The position numbers and the translations under genes were made by a program. A stretch of 64,000 bases of DNA, taken from positions 33,778 through 97,777 of the forward strand of contig NZ_JAGEVL010000010.1 in NCBI RefSeq assembly GCF_017583065.1, written 5' to 3'. The stretch is from Staphylococcus shinii (lineage in GTDB: Bacteria; Bacillota; Bacilli; Staphylococcales; Staphylococcaceae). The notes under the pieces were generated by a model. That model was not told where the DNA came from, ran no database searches, and saw only the letters and a list, made by a program, of their open reading frames with translations. Below, piece by piece: positions 12,866-24,835 of the stretch; the first letter of the stretch is position 1; every line of letters starts with the position of its first letter.

Positions 12866-13543
12866 TCATTTTTCATTTAAACGATAGTAACTTTCTAAAT
12901 TGGTATCTTGTTCATCAATAATTTTGGCGAGTGGTTTACCGACGTAACGAAGATGCCACGCTTCGTATGCATAGCCTGTTTCATGTGATTGTCCTTTTGG
13001 ATATCTAATAATAAAGCCATAATCTGAAGCATGTTGTTTTATCCATCGACCTTCGTGTGTTTTCTCAAAATCTTTATGAAAATCGTCTAGTGGCTTATTG
13101 GTACCAACATCAAATGCAAGGCCTGTTTGGTGTTCTGATTCTCCTGGTTTTGCAGTGTATTGACGCGCAACTTTTTCACCGTCTTTTTCTACATAGTCTT
13201 TCATTACTTTTTGTTGTTCTTTATAACTTCTATAACCACTAGAAAATTTTAAATCTAACTGGGCATCTTCACCTTTAACTAATAATTTATTAAAATTTCG
13301 TTTCGCGATTTTATCTTCACCTGGTTGGTATTGTGGGGGGAGTTTATATTTTTTATTGACAATCACGTGGCCGTTCACCTGTGTAACGCCTTCTGTTTTA
13401 TTAATAATTGGCAAGGCATTCTTAGGTTTTACAATATTAGACTTTGATGGTGTGTATGAATTCGAAAATACTACCAAAGCAATACCAAATATAAAGCTTA
13501 GTAATAATAACATTATTAGGCCAAACAACAATTTTTTAATCAT
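12866..13543 (-). CDS. D-alanyl-D-alanine carboxypeptidase, M15B (VanY-like)
   Basis: A 225-residue membrane-anchored zinc peptidase predicted to trim the terminal D-Ala of peptidoglycan stem peptides outside the cell. An N-terminal hydrophobic anchor (about residues 4-28) is followed by the M15 catalytic signature: SGYRSYKEQQ, the zinc site SEHQTGLAFDVG (SxHxxGxAxD) and EAWHLRYVG (ExxH). Of several possible starts, MIKKLLFG (ATG 13543) has the GAAAGGAAG ribosome-binding site. It stands alone on the minus strand. The family also includes L,D- and endopeptidases, so the exact bond cleaved is not certain. Confidence 0.88.
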   Translation of the reverse strand: MIKKLLFGLIMLLLLSFIFGIALVVFSNSYTPSKSNIVKPKNALPIINKTEGVTQVNGHVIVNKKYKLPPQYQPGEDKIAKRNFNKLLVKGEDAQLDLKFSSGYRSYKEQQKVMKDYVEKDGEKVARQYTAKPGESEHQTGLAFDVGTNKPLDDFHKDFEKTHEGRWIKQHASDYGFIIRYPKGQSHETGYAYEAWHLRYVGKPLAKIIDEQDTNLESYYRLNEK

Positions 13544-13726
13544 AAAGTTACTTCCTTTCACTCAATTCCAATAGTTTTTCCAATAACTATCACTATATTT
13601 ATTTTGTTGTTATCTATCAATTACCCTACTTTATTTTTATAAACATTTAAAATATGCGTATATTTAAAAGAGGGTATTTCTATTACATTTCCGTATTACT
13701 TTGTTTCAAAGTAAACAACAAAAAAA

Positions 13727-13760
13727 CTAACGACGAGGTATTAAATATCCTTGTCGTTAG
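13727..13760 (-). terminator. Terminator after the TrpR-like gene
   Basis: CTAACGACGAGG / TCCTTGTCGTTAG stem with an A-run on its left side, which is a T-run for minus-strand transcription. It lies 43 bp past the stop of the gene ending at 13803. Confidence 0.8.
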
Positions 13761-13802
13761 CTCTTGTAAGCCTATTCTTTTATTTTATACTTTATGAAAT
13801 CG

Positions 13803-14105
13803 TTAATCGGCCGTTTCTATGTTCATGCGCTCTAGAATCATCGTATAAGCATCATTACCCCATTGTAATGATCTTTTCACACGTGAAATAGTTGCAGTTG
13901 ATGCACCAGATTCTTGTTCAATAGTTGCATACGTATAGCCTTGTTTAATCATTTTTGCTACTTGTAATCGCTGTGATAATGACTGAATTTCATTAACAGT
14001 ACATAAATCATCAAAAAACTGATAACATTCTTCTCTATTTTCTAGTGTTAAAATAGCATCAAATAATTCATCTAATGCTTTCCCTTTTAGTTTTTCTATT
14101 TGCAT
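13803..14105 (-). CDS. TrpR-like YerC/YecD family DNA-binding protein
   Basis: A 100-residue protein with a TrpR-type helix-turn-helix. The core QGYTYATIEQESGASTATIS (about residues 55-74) is the recognition helix region, preceded by a SLSQRLQVAKMI helix. The family is widespread in Firmicutes and lacks a firmly assigned role or ligand. Here it lies 86 bp downstream of purB on the same strand and is followed by a clear terminator. No operator can be proposed from the sequence. Confidence 0.88.
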   Translation of the reverse strand: MQIEKLKGKALDELFDAILTLENREECYQFFDDLCTVNEIQSLSQRLQVAKMIKQGYTYATIEQESGASTATISRVKRSLQWGNDAYTMILERMNIETAD

Positions 14106-14191
14106 TTAAAACAACCCCTGTATTTTTCAATTTAATCTCAGTTTAACGTACTAATACATTAAAGTGTAACGATTTCACTTGAAAAATTCAA

Positions 14192-15499
<1,308 letters not shown>

Positions 15500-15668
15500 C
15501 TATCATACATAAATTTTGTTAATATTACGCCTTAAAACATGTACATTAAAACATAAATTTAAATAAAAGTTCGTGTTTAACCTTTTCATTATTAGTTTAA
15601 CAGAATTCCTATGAAAAGTATAAACCTTTTCAATTATCTGTATAAAAAATTTACATGGCAATAAAAAC

Positions 15669-15700
15669 AACCGTTATGGACGCGTATTCCCATAACGGTT
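15669..15700 (-). terminator. Terminator after the NETI-motif gene
   Basis: Perfect 11-bp stem AACCGTTATGG / CCATAACGGTT with a 10-nt loop, followed on the minus strand by TTGTTTTTAT. It ends the two-gene unit at 15713-16470. Confidence 0.88.
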
Positions 15701-15712
15701 TGCCAATCTTTA

Positions 15713-15895
15713 TTATAAAATTTTACCAACAAATTCTATCTCTTGTTTATACAGCTCGAAAGTTCCATCTTTATTTTCTTTATAAACAGGTTTTTCGAAG
15801 CGTTTTACAGGTGTGTAACCCGCGTTTCTCATGCGTTGTAAACAATCTTGGATTGTCTCATTTTCTTCGACTTTAAATTTTTGCTGCTTTTTCAT
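15713..15895 (-). CDS. NETI motif-containing protein
   Basis: A 60-residue lysine-rich soluble protein containing the [17 protein letters not shown] core that names the NETI-motif family. Its function is unknown. Its ATG overlaps the stop of the DUF2179 gene by 4 nt, so the two are translated together. A strong terminator follows. The pairing with a DUF2179 membrane protein is conserved in Firmicutes to my knowledge, which suggests a shared role. Confidence 0.85.
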   Translation of the reverse strand: MKKQQKFKVEENETIQDCLQRMRNAGYTPVKRFEKPVYKENKDGTFELYKQEIEFVGKIL

Positions 15896-16470
15896 ATACT
15901 TTCAACTTCATCCGTATCATATTGTTTGAGTTTTTTACTTCTAACACCTTTCGCCCAGAAACCTCCGTGAATTGTACGAGGTTCATACGCTACGATAAAT
16001 GCTTTTTCATCTATTTGTTTAATGGTCTCAATTAACTTAAATTCAAAGCGTCGTGGTGTTAAAATTTGTAATATTAAGCGATTTCCGTCACGACCATAAG
16101 CTGTGTAGTGCGTTACACCGTAACCTAAATCTCTTAATTGTCGTGGTAAATCTAATTCATATTCAGATGAAGTGACATTAACGACAGTATAACCTAACGC
16201 TAATTTCTCTTCTATTTTCATACCCACAATAATTCCAATTGAAAATCCAAATGCATATGCGAATACATTTTGAATTTGATCTAAGCTAGACATTACCATG
16301 CCTAGTCCAACGACATACACAAGAACTTCTAAAAAGCTGACAAGTGCAGCTACATAGCGATAACCTTTAAGTGTTAATATCGTTCTCATTGTAAGACAAG
16401 TTACATAAGCAACGTTTATAATAAAAATCGCTAAAACCATTAACCATGGATTAGATGTTATCACTGACAT
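15892..16470 (-). CDS. DUF2179 (UPF0316, YebE/YitT-related) membrane protein
   Basis: A 192-residue protein with three hydrophobic segments in the first 90 residues (starting [19 protein letters not shown]) and a cytosolic DUF2179 domain after them, with a [17 protein letters not shown] core. DUF2179 domains are thought to be ligand-sensing modules, but no ligand is known here. The longest frame begins 30 nt upstream. AAAGGA is well spaced only for the ATG at 16470 (MSVITSNPW), and that start fits homologues. Confidence 0.87.
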   Translation of the reverse strand: MSVITSNPWLMVLAIFIINVAYVTCLTMRTILTLKGYRYVAALVSFLEVLVYVVGLGMVMSSLDQIQNVFAYAFGFSIGIIVGMKIEEKLALGYTVVNVTSSEYELDLPRQLRDLGYGVTHYTAYGRDGNRLILQILTPRRFEFKLIETIKQIDEKAFIVAYEPRTIHGGFWAKGVRSKKLKQYDTDEVESI

Positions 16471-16552
16471 GACCATTTTCCTTTCTGATATTAAATTCAA
16501 GTAATTTTACCAACATCTTTTTATTTTGTCACTAAAAATATTGGAAACTCAC

Positions 16553-17374
16553 TTAATTTTTCGGCCAAGTATACCTCGTATATGCTAATTCTCTTTTATG
16601 TGCGGTTTTAATATAGTGATTTTCAATTGTAGACTTTGCGTCACTAGGCACTGATTTACCTTCTAAATAATCATCGATATCATTATAGCTTACACCTAAC
16701 GCTTCTTCATCAGGTAACTGAGGCTTATCTTCTTCTAAATCAGCAGTCGGCACTTTTTCATAAAGATGTTTAGGCGCGTCTAAGTATTTTAATAATTGCT
16801 TACCTTGTCTTTTATTTAAGCCAAATAAAGGTGCAATATCTGCAGCTCCATCTCCGTATTTAGTGTAAAAACCAGTTATATTCTCGGCAGAATGATCTGT
16901 ACCTACTACGATGCCTTTTTTGTTAGAAGCGATTGAAAATTGCACTTTCATACGCTCTCTAGCTTTCTCATTCCCTTTCTGAAAATCTGTCAAAGTAATT
17001 CCAGCATCTTTAAGCGATTGCACACTTTGATCCACTGCTGGTTTAATATTTACAGTTATGATTTCATCAGGTTGAATATAGGATAATGCATCTTCAACCT
17101 CTGTAGCATCTTTTTGCTCACCATAAGGTAATTTAACAGCTATAAATTTACATGGATTGCCTTCTTCTCTTAATTCTTCTGCTGCCATTTGACATAACTT
17201 TCCAGCTAATGTCGAATCTTGACCACCTGAAATTCCTAAAATTAATGCTTGTACAAATGAATGGGATTGTACATAACTTTTTATAAAGTGAATGATTTGC
17301 TTTGTTTCAAGTTTACTTTCGATTTCAGGTTTCACTTTCATTTCTCTAACAACGATATCTTGTAGGTTACTCAT
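16553..17374 (-). CDS. nadE: Ammonia-dependent NAD+ synthetase
   Basis: A 273-residue enzyme that amidates nicotinic acid adenine dinucleotide with NH3 and ATP, the last step of NAD synthesis and salvage. The PP-loop SGGQDSTL (about residues 50-57) and the [28 protein letters not shown] region are diagnostic. There is no glutaminase domain, so it is the NH3-dependent form. The start is MSNLQDIVV (ATG 17374, GGAGGAAG ribosome-binding site). It overlaps the end of pncB by 8 nt, a coupled pncB-nadE unit. Confidence 0.97.
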   Translation of the reverse strand: MSNLQDIVVREMKVKPEIESKLETKQIIHFIKSYVQSHSFVQALILGISGGQDSTLAGKLCQMAAEELREEGNPCKFIAVKLPYGEQKDATEVEDALSYIQPDEIITVNIKPAVDQSVQSLKDAGITLTDFQKGNEKARERMKVQFSIASNKKGIVVGTDHSAENITGFYTKYGDGAADIAPLFGLNKRQGKQLLKYLDAPKHLYEKVPTADLEEDKPQLPDEEALGVSYNDIDDYLEGKSVPSDAKSTIENHYIKTAHKRELAYTRYTWPKN

Positions 17375-18836
17375 TTTCTTCCTCCATCTCTTTAACATGT
17401 TCAGCAACTTCAAAAATACGTTTGTGTTTATTTTCCCAACACGCTGTGCTTAAATCTACTGGATACTCTTGTGGGTTTAAATGACGTTTATTTTCATCCC
17501 ATAAGTAATCAAGACTGTTTTTTAGATAAGCTTGCGCCTCACTCTCATTTGGCATTTCGTAAACTAATTGGCCATTTTTAAAAATATCATGATGTAAATC
17601 TTTTGCGGTAAATGTTTTTATAAATTTCATTTTATAGGTATGAACTGGATGGAAAAGTTTTAAAGGTGATTCTGCATATGGATCCTCGTAATCGAGCGTA
17701 ATATAGTCGCCTTCAGCTTTATTTGTTTTTTTATTGATAATACGATAAACATTTTTCCTGCCTGGTGTTGTAACTTTTTCAGCATTATTAGAAAGTTTAA
17801 TACGGTCCACGTATTCACCATTACTATCTTCAACTGCAACTAATTTATAAACTGCGCCCAATGCAGGTTGATCAAAACCAGTAATAAGTTTTGTTCCGAC
17901 GCCCCACGAATCGACTTTTGCACCTTGTGATTTCAAACTCGTAATTGTCTGCTCGTCTAAATCGTTTGAAGCGATAATTTTAGCATCAGGGAAACCAGCT
18001 TCATCTAGCATACGACGTGCTTCTTTCGATAAATATGCTATATCTCCAGAGTCCAAACGAATACCAACAAAATTAATTTTGTCAGCTAATTCTTTAGCAA
18101 CTTTAATTGCAGTCGGCACACCAGATTTCAATGTGTGGAACGTATCAACCAAGAACACACAATCTTTATGACGTTCAGCGTATTTTTTAAAAGCAATATA
18201 TTCATCGCCATATGTTTGTACCATGGCATGCGCATGCGTTCCTGAAACAGGAATACCAAATAGCTTACCTGCTCGTACATTACTTGTAGAATTAAATCCT
18301 CCAATATAGGCAGCTCTAGCTCCCCATAATGCTGCATCCGCTTCTTGTGCTCGGCGGGTACCAAATTCCATTAACATATCTTCTTGTGCTACTTGTCTAA
18401 TTCTACTCGCCTTAGTTGTTATCAATGTATGGAAATTAACAATATTTAAAAGCATTGTTTCTATTAACTGTGCTTGTATTAAAGGTGCTTCGACTCTCAA
18501 TAATGGTTCATTACCAAAACAAAGTTCCCCTTCTTGCATTGAACGAATATTGCCGGTAAATTTTAAATTTTTCAAATAACTTAGAAAATCTTGTTGGTAA
18601 CCAATAGATTTTAAATAATCGATATCTGACTCTGAGAAGTGAAAACTATTAATGTAATCGATGACACGTTTCAATCCATTAAAAACAGCATAGCCACTAT
18701 CAAATGGCATATTTCTAAAATATAGATCAAATACTGCCATACGTTCATGAATCCCATCATTCCAATAACTTTCTGCCATATTTATTTGATATAAATCGTT
18801 ATGCAATACTAACGTATCGTCTTCAAATTGGTACAC
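17367..18836 (-). CDS. pncB: Nicotinate phosphoribosyltransferase
   Basis: A 489-residue enzyme converting nicotinate and PRPP to nicotinate mononucleotide in NAD salvage. Conserved blocks: [15 protein letters not shown] at the N terminus, [35 protein letters not shown] (active-site histidine) and [10 protein letters not shown]. The frame is open to 18896, but the best start is the GTG at 18836, six nucleotides after GGAGAG; it gives the usual 489 residues beginning [13 protein letters not shown]. It is coupled to nadE, and the third salvage enzyme, nicotinamidase, is at 24229-24780. Confidence 0.95.
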   Translation of the reverse strand: MYQFEDDTLVLHNDLYQINMAESYWNDGIHERMAVFDLYFRNMPFDSGYAVFNGLKRVIDYINSFHFSESDIDYLKSIGYQQDFLSYLKNLKFTGNIRSMQEGELCFGNEPLLRVEAPLIQAQLIETMLLNIVNFHTLITTKASRIRQVAQEDMLMEFGTRRAQEADAALWGARAAYIGGFNSTSNVRAGKLFGIPVSGTHAHAMVQTYGDEYIAFKKYAERHKDCVFLVDTFHTLKSGVPTAIKVAKELADKINFVGIRLDSGDIAYLSKEARRMLDEAGFPDAKIIASNDLDEQTITSLKSQGAKVDSWGVGTKLITGFDQPALGAVYKLVAVEDSNGEYVDRIKLSNNAEKVTTPGRKNVYRIINKKTNKAEGDYITLDYEDPYAESPLKLFHPVHTYKMKFIKTFTAKDLHHDIFKNGQLVYEMPNESEAQAYLKNSLDYLWDENKRHLNPQEYPVDLSTACWENKHKRIFEVAEHVKEMEEENE

Positions 18837-19077
18837 AACCATCTCTCCAATCGGCTTTTCCATTAGTTTAGCATAAATGAAAGCTTGATAGCACATGAAA
18901 GAGGACTTAAATATACTGGAAAATTTAATATAAGATTATATTTTTTACATATACAGTTTAATATATGATTTAAATTTGTTTAAAATGTGACATGGCTAAC
19001 GACAATGTCGTGACATTTGTATGATATAAGATTATAAAAATTTAAAAATGATTTATAATCTTTATTGAGGTGTTTAT

Positions 19078-20142
19078 ATGTTAAAAGAAGCCAAATCATT
19101 CATCGAAACAATGTATAAAGAATTAAACTATGATGAGCAAAGTATTTCAAATAGAATTAAAGAAATTGAATATGCCATCGAATCAACTGGTACTTATGAA
19201 CATACTGTTGAAGAATTAACTTATGGAACAAAAATGGCCTGGCGTAATTCTAATCGCTGTATTGGACGATTTTTTTGGGATTCATTAACGGTTGTTGATG
19301 CAAGACACATACAATCTGAAAATGACTTTATTGATGCAATAGAAAATCATATTGCAACAGCAACAAATAATGGAAAAATAAAACCTTATATCACAATCTT
19401 TTCAAAGGATAATCCTCCTCAAATATTTAATAATCAATTAATTAGATATGCAGGTTACGAAGGTATGGGCGATCCCGCAGAAAGAAGCGTTACTCAACTT
19501 GCTGAACGTCTTGGCTGGCACGGTTCACATACTGACTTCGATATTTTACCTTTAATTTATAAAATGCCGGATGGTGCAATGAAATATCATGAATATCAAC
19601 CTCATTTAATTAAAGAAGTTGCTATTGAACATGATCGTTTTCCAAAATTACAGCAGCTTGGATTAAAATGGTACGCGGTGCCCATCATATCAAGTATGGA
19701 TTTAAAGATTGGCGGTGTTACATATCCAACTGCACCATTTAATGGTTGGTATATGGTAAATGAAATAGCTGTACGTAACTTCACAGATTCTTATCGTTAT
19801 AATTTATTAGAAAGTGTTGCAGAAGCTTTTGAATTTGGTACACTAAAGAATAATTCTTTCAATAAAGATCGCACACTTGTCGAATTGAACTATGCGGTTT
19901 ATCACTCATTTAAAAAATCTGGCGTATCTATCGTTGATCATCTCACTGCATCAAAACAATTTGAAAGATTTGAATTAAATGAAACAAGAAATGGTAGAGA
20001 GATTACTGGCAAATGGTCATGGCTAGCTCCTTCCCTGTCACCCACATTAGCGTCTAATTATCATCATGGATATAAAAATATTATGAAAGAACCTAACTTC
20101 TTTTATAAAAAACCAGAAGCTACTGGCTGTCCATTTCATTAA
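19078..20142 (+). CDS. nos: Nitric oxide synthase oxygenase
   Basis: A 354-residue bacterial NO synthase containing only the oxygenase domain. It oxidises L-arginine to citrulline and NO using electrons from a host flavoprotein. The heme-thiolate cysteine is in [12 protein letters not shown] (about residues 52-63), and the substrate-binding glutamate is in [13 protein letters not shown]. There is no reductase domain, as usual in Gram-positives. ATG 19078 has a GAGGTG ribosome-binding site. It is followed 39 nt later by pheA, the usual staphylococcal pairing. Confidence 0.96.
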   Translation: MLKEAKSFIETMYKELNYDEQSISNRIKEIEYAIESTGTYEHTVEELTYGTKMAWRNSNRCIGRFFWDSLTVVDARHIQSENDFIDAIENHIATATNNGKIKPYITIFSKDNPPQIFNNQLIRYAGYEGMGDPAERSVTQLAERLGWHGSHTDFDILPLIYKMPDGAMKYHEYQPHLIKEVAIEHDRFPKLQQLGLKWYAVPIISSMDLKIGGVTYPTAPFNGWYMVNEIAVRNFTDSYRYNLLESVAEAFEFGTLKNNSFNKDRTLVELNYAVYHSFKKSGVSIVDHLTASKQFERFELNETRNGREITGKWSWLAPSLSPTLASNYHHGYKNIMKEPNFFYKKPEATGCPFH

Positions 20143-20181
20143 TGAATCTATCACACATATATAAACAAGGGGTCACGTCAA

Positions 20182-20985
20182 ATGAAACTTTATTATTTAG
20201 GTCCAAAGGGAACATTTTCTTATTTAGCTGCAACACAATATCAACCAGAAACAGACATAGATTATGTATCAAAATCTAATTTATACGAAGTAGTCGCTGC
20301 TGTATCTGAAGATGACGATAGCGTAGCAGTTGTGCCAATTGAAAATTCAATAGAAGGCACTATTAATATTGTCGCAGATGCATTAACACAACAAAATATT
20401 TACGCGCAAGGCGAGTTACATTTAGATATTCAATTTGCACTATATGGTATTGATGGCGCTTCTGTTCACGATATTTCAACAGTATATTCTATTGGACCTG
20501 CCATTAGTCAAACTAGTAAATATATCCAATCACATGGTTTCGATATTGATTATGTGGATAGCACAATTAAAAGCTTAGATATGATTAGCAACGGTATCGG
20601 CGCTATTGCGCCACTTGGCAGTGGAGAAACATATGGTTACACGCCTATAGAACAAAATATTGAAGATTATCCACACAACGTCACTCGCTTTTTAGTTGTT
20701 AGTAACCAACCTAGTCATATCGAAAATGCTAGCGATACTATGTTACTAATAACCCCTCAGTTCGATAAACCAGGGTTATTAGCAAGTATATTAAACACAT
20801 TTGTCTTGTTTAATATTAACTTATCTTGGATAGAGTCTAGACCATTAAAAACGCAACTCGGCATGTATCATTTTTTTGTCCAAGCAGACACGCCAATAAC
20901 AGAAGATTTATCCAAAGTAATTAAAATTCTCAATACTTTAGACTTCCAAGTTACTATAATAGGTTCATTTAATAAATTGAATTAG
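20182..20985 (+). CDS. pheA: Prephenate dehydratase
   Basis: A 267-residue enzyme that converts prephenate to phenylpyruvate in phenylalanine synthesis. The N-terminal catalytic domain has GPKGTFSY, VVPIENSIEGTI and the TRFLVV motif (about residues 171-176, with the catalytic Thr-Arg). The C-terminal ACT domain, with the ESRPL motif, binds phenylalanine for feedback control. The ribosome-binding site is AAGGGG. Probably co-transcribed with nos. Confidence 0.95.
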   Translation: MKLYYLGPKGTFSYLAATQYQPETDIDYVSKSNLYEVVAAVSEDDDSVAVVPIENSIEGTINIVADALTQQNIYAQGELHLDIQFALYGIDGASVHDISTVYSIGPAISQTSKYIQSHGFDIDYVDSTIKSLDMISNGIGAIAPLGSGETYGYTPIEQNIEDYPHNVTRFLVVSNQPSHIENASDTMLLITPQFDKPGLLASILNTFVLFNINLSWIESRPLKTQLGMYHFFVQADTPITEDLSKVIKILNTLDFQVTIIGSFNKLN

Positions 20986-21098
20986 TACAACTTTATGAAT
21001 AATACTCTCCCTAATTCATTATTAAATTAGACTATGAAAACTACGCTATGCTATTAATCTGAGCTGTTTATATTCAAAATAATAACTTATCCAGTAAT

Positions 21099-21160
21099 AA
21101 ATAGGCATTACAACATCGACATCGTCTCCTCTGACTTTGTCGATATTGTAATGCCTATTT
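21099..21160 (+). terminator. Long hairpin terminator after pheA
   Basis: AAATAGGCATTACAA pairs with TTGTAATGCCTATTT, extended inward by ATCGAC / GTCGAT. It lies in the 321-bp gap between pheA and the dicarboxylate transporter gene. The gap also has the second hairpin below and no gene. Confidence 0.8.
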
Positions 21161-21227
21161 CACAATATTTTGAACAGTTTTCATTTATAAACTAAATACA
21201 ATTACCATAAACATGTTATAAAAATAA

Positions 21228-21277
21228 GGCACACCATACCATAAAGTTACAGTAAGTAACTTTGATATGTTATGCCT
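21228..21277 (-). terminator. Terminator after the dicarboxylate transporter gene
   Basis: A long interrupted stem with AAGTTAC / GTAACTT at the top and GGCA / TGCC at the base, followed on the minus strand by TTATTTTTAT. Confidence 0.75.
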
Positions 21278-21306
21278 TCTATATGTTATAAATGATGCTT
21301 ATTTTA

Positions 21307-22866
21307 TTATTTCAATGGTAACGGTTTGGTAACATCAATACCTAACACTGGTGGTACTAAGAAATACACAACCAAGACAATTGCAACTATGCTTAATAAA
21401 TTGACCCAAAAACCTACAGATGCCATTTTCTTGATACTGATCCTACCTGTACCAAACACAATGGCATTTGGTGGCGTTCCAACTGGTAACATATATGCAC
21501 AATTAGCAGCCATAGCTGCAGGTACCATAAGTAATAATGGATGCACATTTACTGCAACAGAAAGTGTTGCCAAAATAGGTAAGATCATTGTAGCCGTTGC
21601 TGTATTAGATGTTATTTCTGTTAAGAATAACACAAATATTGTAATTACAAGGACAATAATCAATGGACTTACGCCTTCGATTAATTTCAATTGTTCACCA
21701 AGCCAATTTGCTAATCCACTTTCTGAAATACCTTTTGCTAAAGCTAAACCACCACCAAACAGTATTAAAACACCCCAAGGCAATTCTTTAGCAACTTCCC
21801 AATCTATAATTCTCTTATGTTTTTCTTTATTTTTAGCAGGAATAAGAAATAACAGCACGGATATAAACATTGCAATTGTGCCATCCGCGACTTCAGAAGT
21901 AACTGACCAATTCTTTAATAAAAACTCTCTGCTAATCCATAAAAAGCTTGCAAGTAAGAATACAACTGAAACAATTTTTTCTTCATATTTCATTTTACCT
22001 AGTTCGCTTAATTTTTCTTTAATTAATTTTTGGCCACCAGGTAATTCTTTCATGTCATGTTTAAATGCAATATAACGAATATATATCCAAACTAAGAAGA
22101 GTAATACAATTACTGTTGGCACACCAATAATCATCCATTTAGCAAAACTAATTTCTTCCCCAAATGCTGATTGGTATTGTCCTTTTAAAATTATCAAGGG
22201 CGGTGTACCGATCAATGTACCTAGTCCCCCAATTGTTCCTGCGTAACCAATTGCAAGCACAAGAGATTGTTCAAATTTAGATATACTTTCCGGTTTAGTA
22301 TTTTGGCTTTTTAATTCATTTGCTTCTTTTATAATCGCAAGACCAATAGGTATCATTATCATCACGGCTGCTGTATTAGAAACAAACATTGATAAAAATC
22401 CAGTAGCAATCATAAAGCCTAATAAAATCTTCCCAGTACTTGTACCAAGTGTATTAATAATAGACAAAGCAACACGAGTATGTAAATTCCATCTTTCCAT
22501 CGCTATAGCTAAAATAAAACCACCTAAGAATAAGAAAATAATATCATTACCATATTGAGCTGAAACTTCTTCTGGATTCAACACATGCCCTATCGGTAAT
22601 AAAATCAATGGTAACAAACTGGTTGCAGCGATAGGTATCGCTTCAGTAATCCACCAAGTAGCTATCCAAAGTGTAATTGCTAACACATAAATGCCTTTAA
22701 CCGATAAATCATCTGGGTGAAATAGCAATAATGTTAAAGCAAATAACAATGGCCCCAATATTAAACCTGTTAATTGGCCTGCATTATATGACTTCTTTTC
22801 CTTTTTATTTGAAAAAAACGTCAAATATTGTGATCGTCTCATATCCCCTTTATTTAAATCATTCAC
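21307..22866 (-). CDS. sdcS: Sodium-dependent dicarboxylate transporter, DASS/SLC13 family
   Basis: A 519-residue integral membrane protein with at least 11 hydrophobic segments. SNTAAVMIMIPIGLAI and TSNTATATMILPIL are the paired Ser-Asn-Thr motifs that bind Na+ and the dicarboxylate in the DASS fold, and GGLGTLIGTPPLIIL is the other conserved block. Expected substrates are succinate, fumarate and malate. The length matches S. aureus SdcS (about 520). It is monocistronic. The symbol is by homology; the substrate range is inferred. Confidence 0.88.
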   Translation of the reverse strand: MNDLNKGDMRRSQYLTFFSNKKEKKSYNAGQLTGLILGPLLFALTLLLFHPDDLSVKGIYVLAITLWIATWWITEAIPIAATSLLPLILLPIGHVLNPEEVSAQYGNDIIFLFLGGFILAIAMERWNLHTRVALSIINTLGTSTGKILLGFMIATGFLSMFVSNTAAVMIMIPIGLAIIKEANELKSQNTKPESISKFEQSLVLAIGYAGTIGGLGTLIGTPPLIILKGQYQSAFGEEISFAKWMIIGVPTVIVLLFLVWIYIRYIAFKHDMKELPGGQKLIKEKLSELGKMKYEEKIVSVVFLLASFLWISREFLLKNWSVTSEVADGTIAMFISVLLFLIPAKNKEKHKRIIDWEVAKELPWGVLILFGGGLALAKGISESGLANWLGEQLKLIEGVSPLIIVLVITIFVLFLTEITSNTATATMILPILATLSVAVNVHPLLLMVPAAMAANCAYMLPVGTPPNAIVFGTGRISIKKMASVGFWVNLLSIVAIVLVVYFLVPPVLGIDVTKPLPLK

Positions 22867-23002
22867 GATGTCTTCCCCCTTTTAATTATTATCTGAATAT
22901 TCATAATAATTTATTAGAGTATAACATAATATATTTTAAATAGGGTTAGTATTTTTAATCATTTACATAAAGAATATTTATGATTTTATTTCAAAAATAT
23001 AA

Positions 23003-24091
23003 TCATTCCACACGGACTTTTTTAATTTTAATATCACTATCTTTGTTATTAAACAGGATTAATGATGCTATATCTTGTAAGTGTATGCTTTGTGACGAGT
23101 CCTTAAAACTATTATCAGCTATGAGCACGGTTTGGTGTTTCACATCATTATAACTTTGAATGCGTATTGACTCTTTACTCATTTTTCCAATGAAACTGTT
23201 CTGATATATATTCAAATTGCTACCAGCTTGCGTCCCCTGCTCTTTACCTTTTAAATCTTTGGCATTTTTACCATCTTTAACTGCTAAAAATCTTATACCA
23301 CCTGCACAATTTTTAAATATATTATGATGAATATAGGTATCTTTTGATTTCAGCGGTGTAAGTGCATATTGATTCAAGCCATCAAATGTATTATAGCGAA
23401 TATGAATATTTTGATAATATTGATCATAGCGACTGGCGTGTGAGCCAATTGCACGATTCCAAGTTTGCATTGTTGGTGTATTTGAATTACCAAAATAACA
23501 GTGTTCTATAATTACATTTTTAGTAATCGTTCCATCTGTAGCACCAAATTTAGGAAAAGCACCCGGCACCTGTATATCTATCTGAACTGCTTCAGAGAAA
23601 AATCGCGTTCCATCTAAATCTCTAAAGCCTAAAAACTCACAATTATTGATATACAATCCATTGATACCACAAGCATCTAAACAATGTCCTCCTACAACAT
23701 CTTTAAAAGTTACATTTTGTATTTGAATATCTTCTGCGTGTCCCATGCACATCGTTGTATTATTATATGGATAATTGAAACCATTCATATCAAATGTACC
23801 ACCTGATATGTGAATATGACTATTACCTTTATACCCATAATATAACTTGAATCTTCGTCCGTTTTTCAACATTGTATCTTTGCCACATCTTTTAAGCACT
23901 GCCGCTTCATCTAGTACCAATGTTGTTGAATCATATATAACCAGTGGTTTACGAATATGATACTCACCTTCTGGTACGTATATCGTCGTTGGTTTATGCT
24001 TCTTAGCATAATTTAACGCTTTTTGCATCGCTCTTGTATCTGCGTATTTGCTTTTTCCTTTTAAACCAAATTGTTTTGCATTAATTATCAT
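23003..24091 (-). CDS. Right-handed parallel beta-helix protein (glycosidase/lyase-like)
   Basis: A 362-residue protein that opens with the pectate-lyase-superfamily motif ([10 protein letters not shown]...[28 protein letters not shown]). It then has many short beta-helix rungs rich in asparagine ladders ([45 protein letters not shown]). No signal peptide or anchor is visible. The fold suggests binding or cleavage of a polysaccharide, but catalytic residues cannot be assigned and the substrate is unknown. It is isolated between sdcS and pncA with its own strand direction. Confidence 0.75.
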   Translation of the reverse strand: MIINAKQFGLKGKSKYADTRAMQKALNYAKKHKPTTIYVPEGEYHIRKPLVIYDSTTLVLDEAAVLKRCGKDTMLKNGRRFKLYYGYKGNSHIHISGGTFDMNGFNYPYNNTTMCMGHAEDIQIQNVTFKDVVGGHCLDACGINGLYINNCEFLGFRDLDGTRFFSEAVQIDIQVPGAFPKFGATDGTITKNVIIEHCYFGNSNTPTMQTWNRAIGSHASRYDQYYQNIHIRYNTFDGLNQYALTPLKSKDTYIHHNIFKNCAGGIRFLAVKDGKNAKDLKGKEQGTQAGSNLNIYQNSFIGKMSKESIRIQSYNDVKHQTVLIADNSFKDSSQSIHLQDIASLILFNNKDSDIKIKKVRVE

Positions 24092-24228
24092 ATGCTAATT
24101 CCTTTCTGAGCTATTACTTTATAATATACAAAAATGATATCTTTCAAACGCATTAACGCTCCCTTTATTGATTGAACGACTTAGTATATAATTACTTTTA
24201 TATTGTTTATTGGGAGTGTTTTTATCTT

Positions 24229-24780
24229 ATGAAAAAAACCGCATTAATCGTTGTTGATTACTCAAATGACTTTGTAGCTGACAACGGAAAATTAACTTGT
24301 GGCCTTCCAGGGCAGCAAATTGAAGACTATATTGTTGAACGAATTGAAGCGTACAATAAAAAGCAACATGATATCTTTTTCATGATGGATTTACATTATG
24401 AAGAAAATAACTATCACCCAGAAAGTAATTTATTCCCTCCACATAATATTATTGGTACTGTTGGCAGAGAACTTTACGGCAAAGTGAATGATATTTATCA
24501 AAATATTTTGTTTAATGATCACATACATTACTTAGATAAAACACGTTATGATGCTTTCTGTGGGACCTCTTTGGATTTAATGTTACGAGAGCGAAATATT
24601 ACACACTTAGAATTTGTCGGTGTATGTACTGATATTTGCGTGCTTCATTCAGCAATTAGTGCTTATAATCTAGGGTACGCAATAACTATTTCACATCGTG
24701 GAGTTGCTTCTTTTAATCCTTCAGGTCACGCATGGGCTTTAGATCATTTTAAAAATTCACTAGGTGCTGTAGTAGAATAA
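24229..24780 (+). CDS. pncA: Nicotinamidase, isochorismatase-like
   Basis: A 183-residue cysteine hydrolase that deamidates nicotinamide to nicotinate. The catalytic Asp is in VVDYSNDF near residue 10, the metal-binding region in MDLHYEENNYHPES, and the nucleophilic Cys in FVGVCTDICVLHSA. The upstream frame is longer, but GGGAGTG lies 10 nt before the ATG at 24229 (MKKTALIVVDY). It supplies nicotinate for pncB and nadE about 6 kb away. It is followed 55 nt later by ppaC, whose product removes the pyrophosphate formed in NAD synthesis. Confidence 0.88.
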   Translation: MKKTALIVVDYSNDFVADNGKLTCGLPGQQIEDYIVERIEAYNKKQHDIFFMMDLHYEENNYHPESNLFPPHNIIGTVGRELYGKVNDIYQNILFNDHIHYLDKTRYDAFCGTSLDLMLRERNITHLEFVGVCTDICVLHSAISAYNLGYAITISHRGVASFNPSGHAWALDHFKNSLGAVVE

Positions 24781-24835
24781 CTATGCAAAATCGTGCTAGA
24801 ATAATAATAACTATATAAATAAGGAGAATTTAGAT

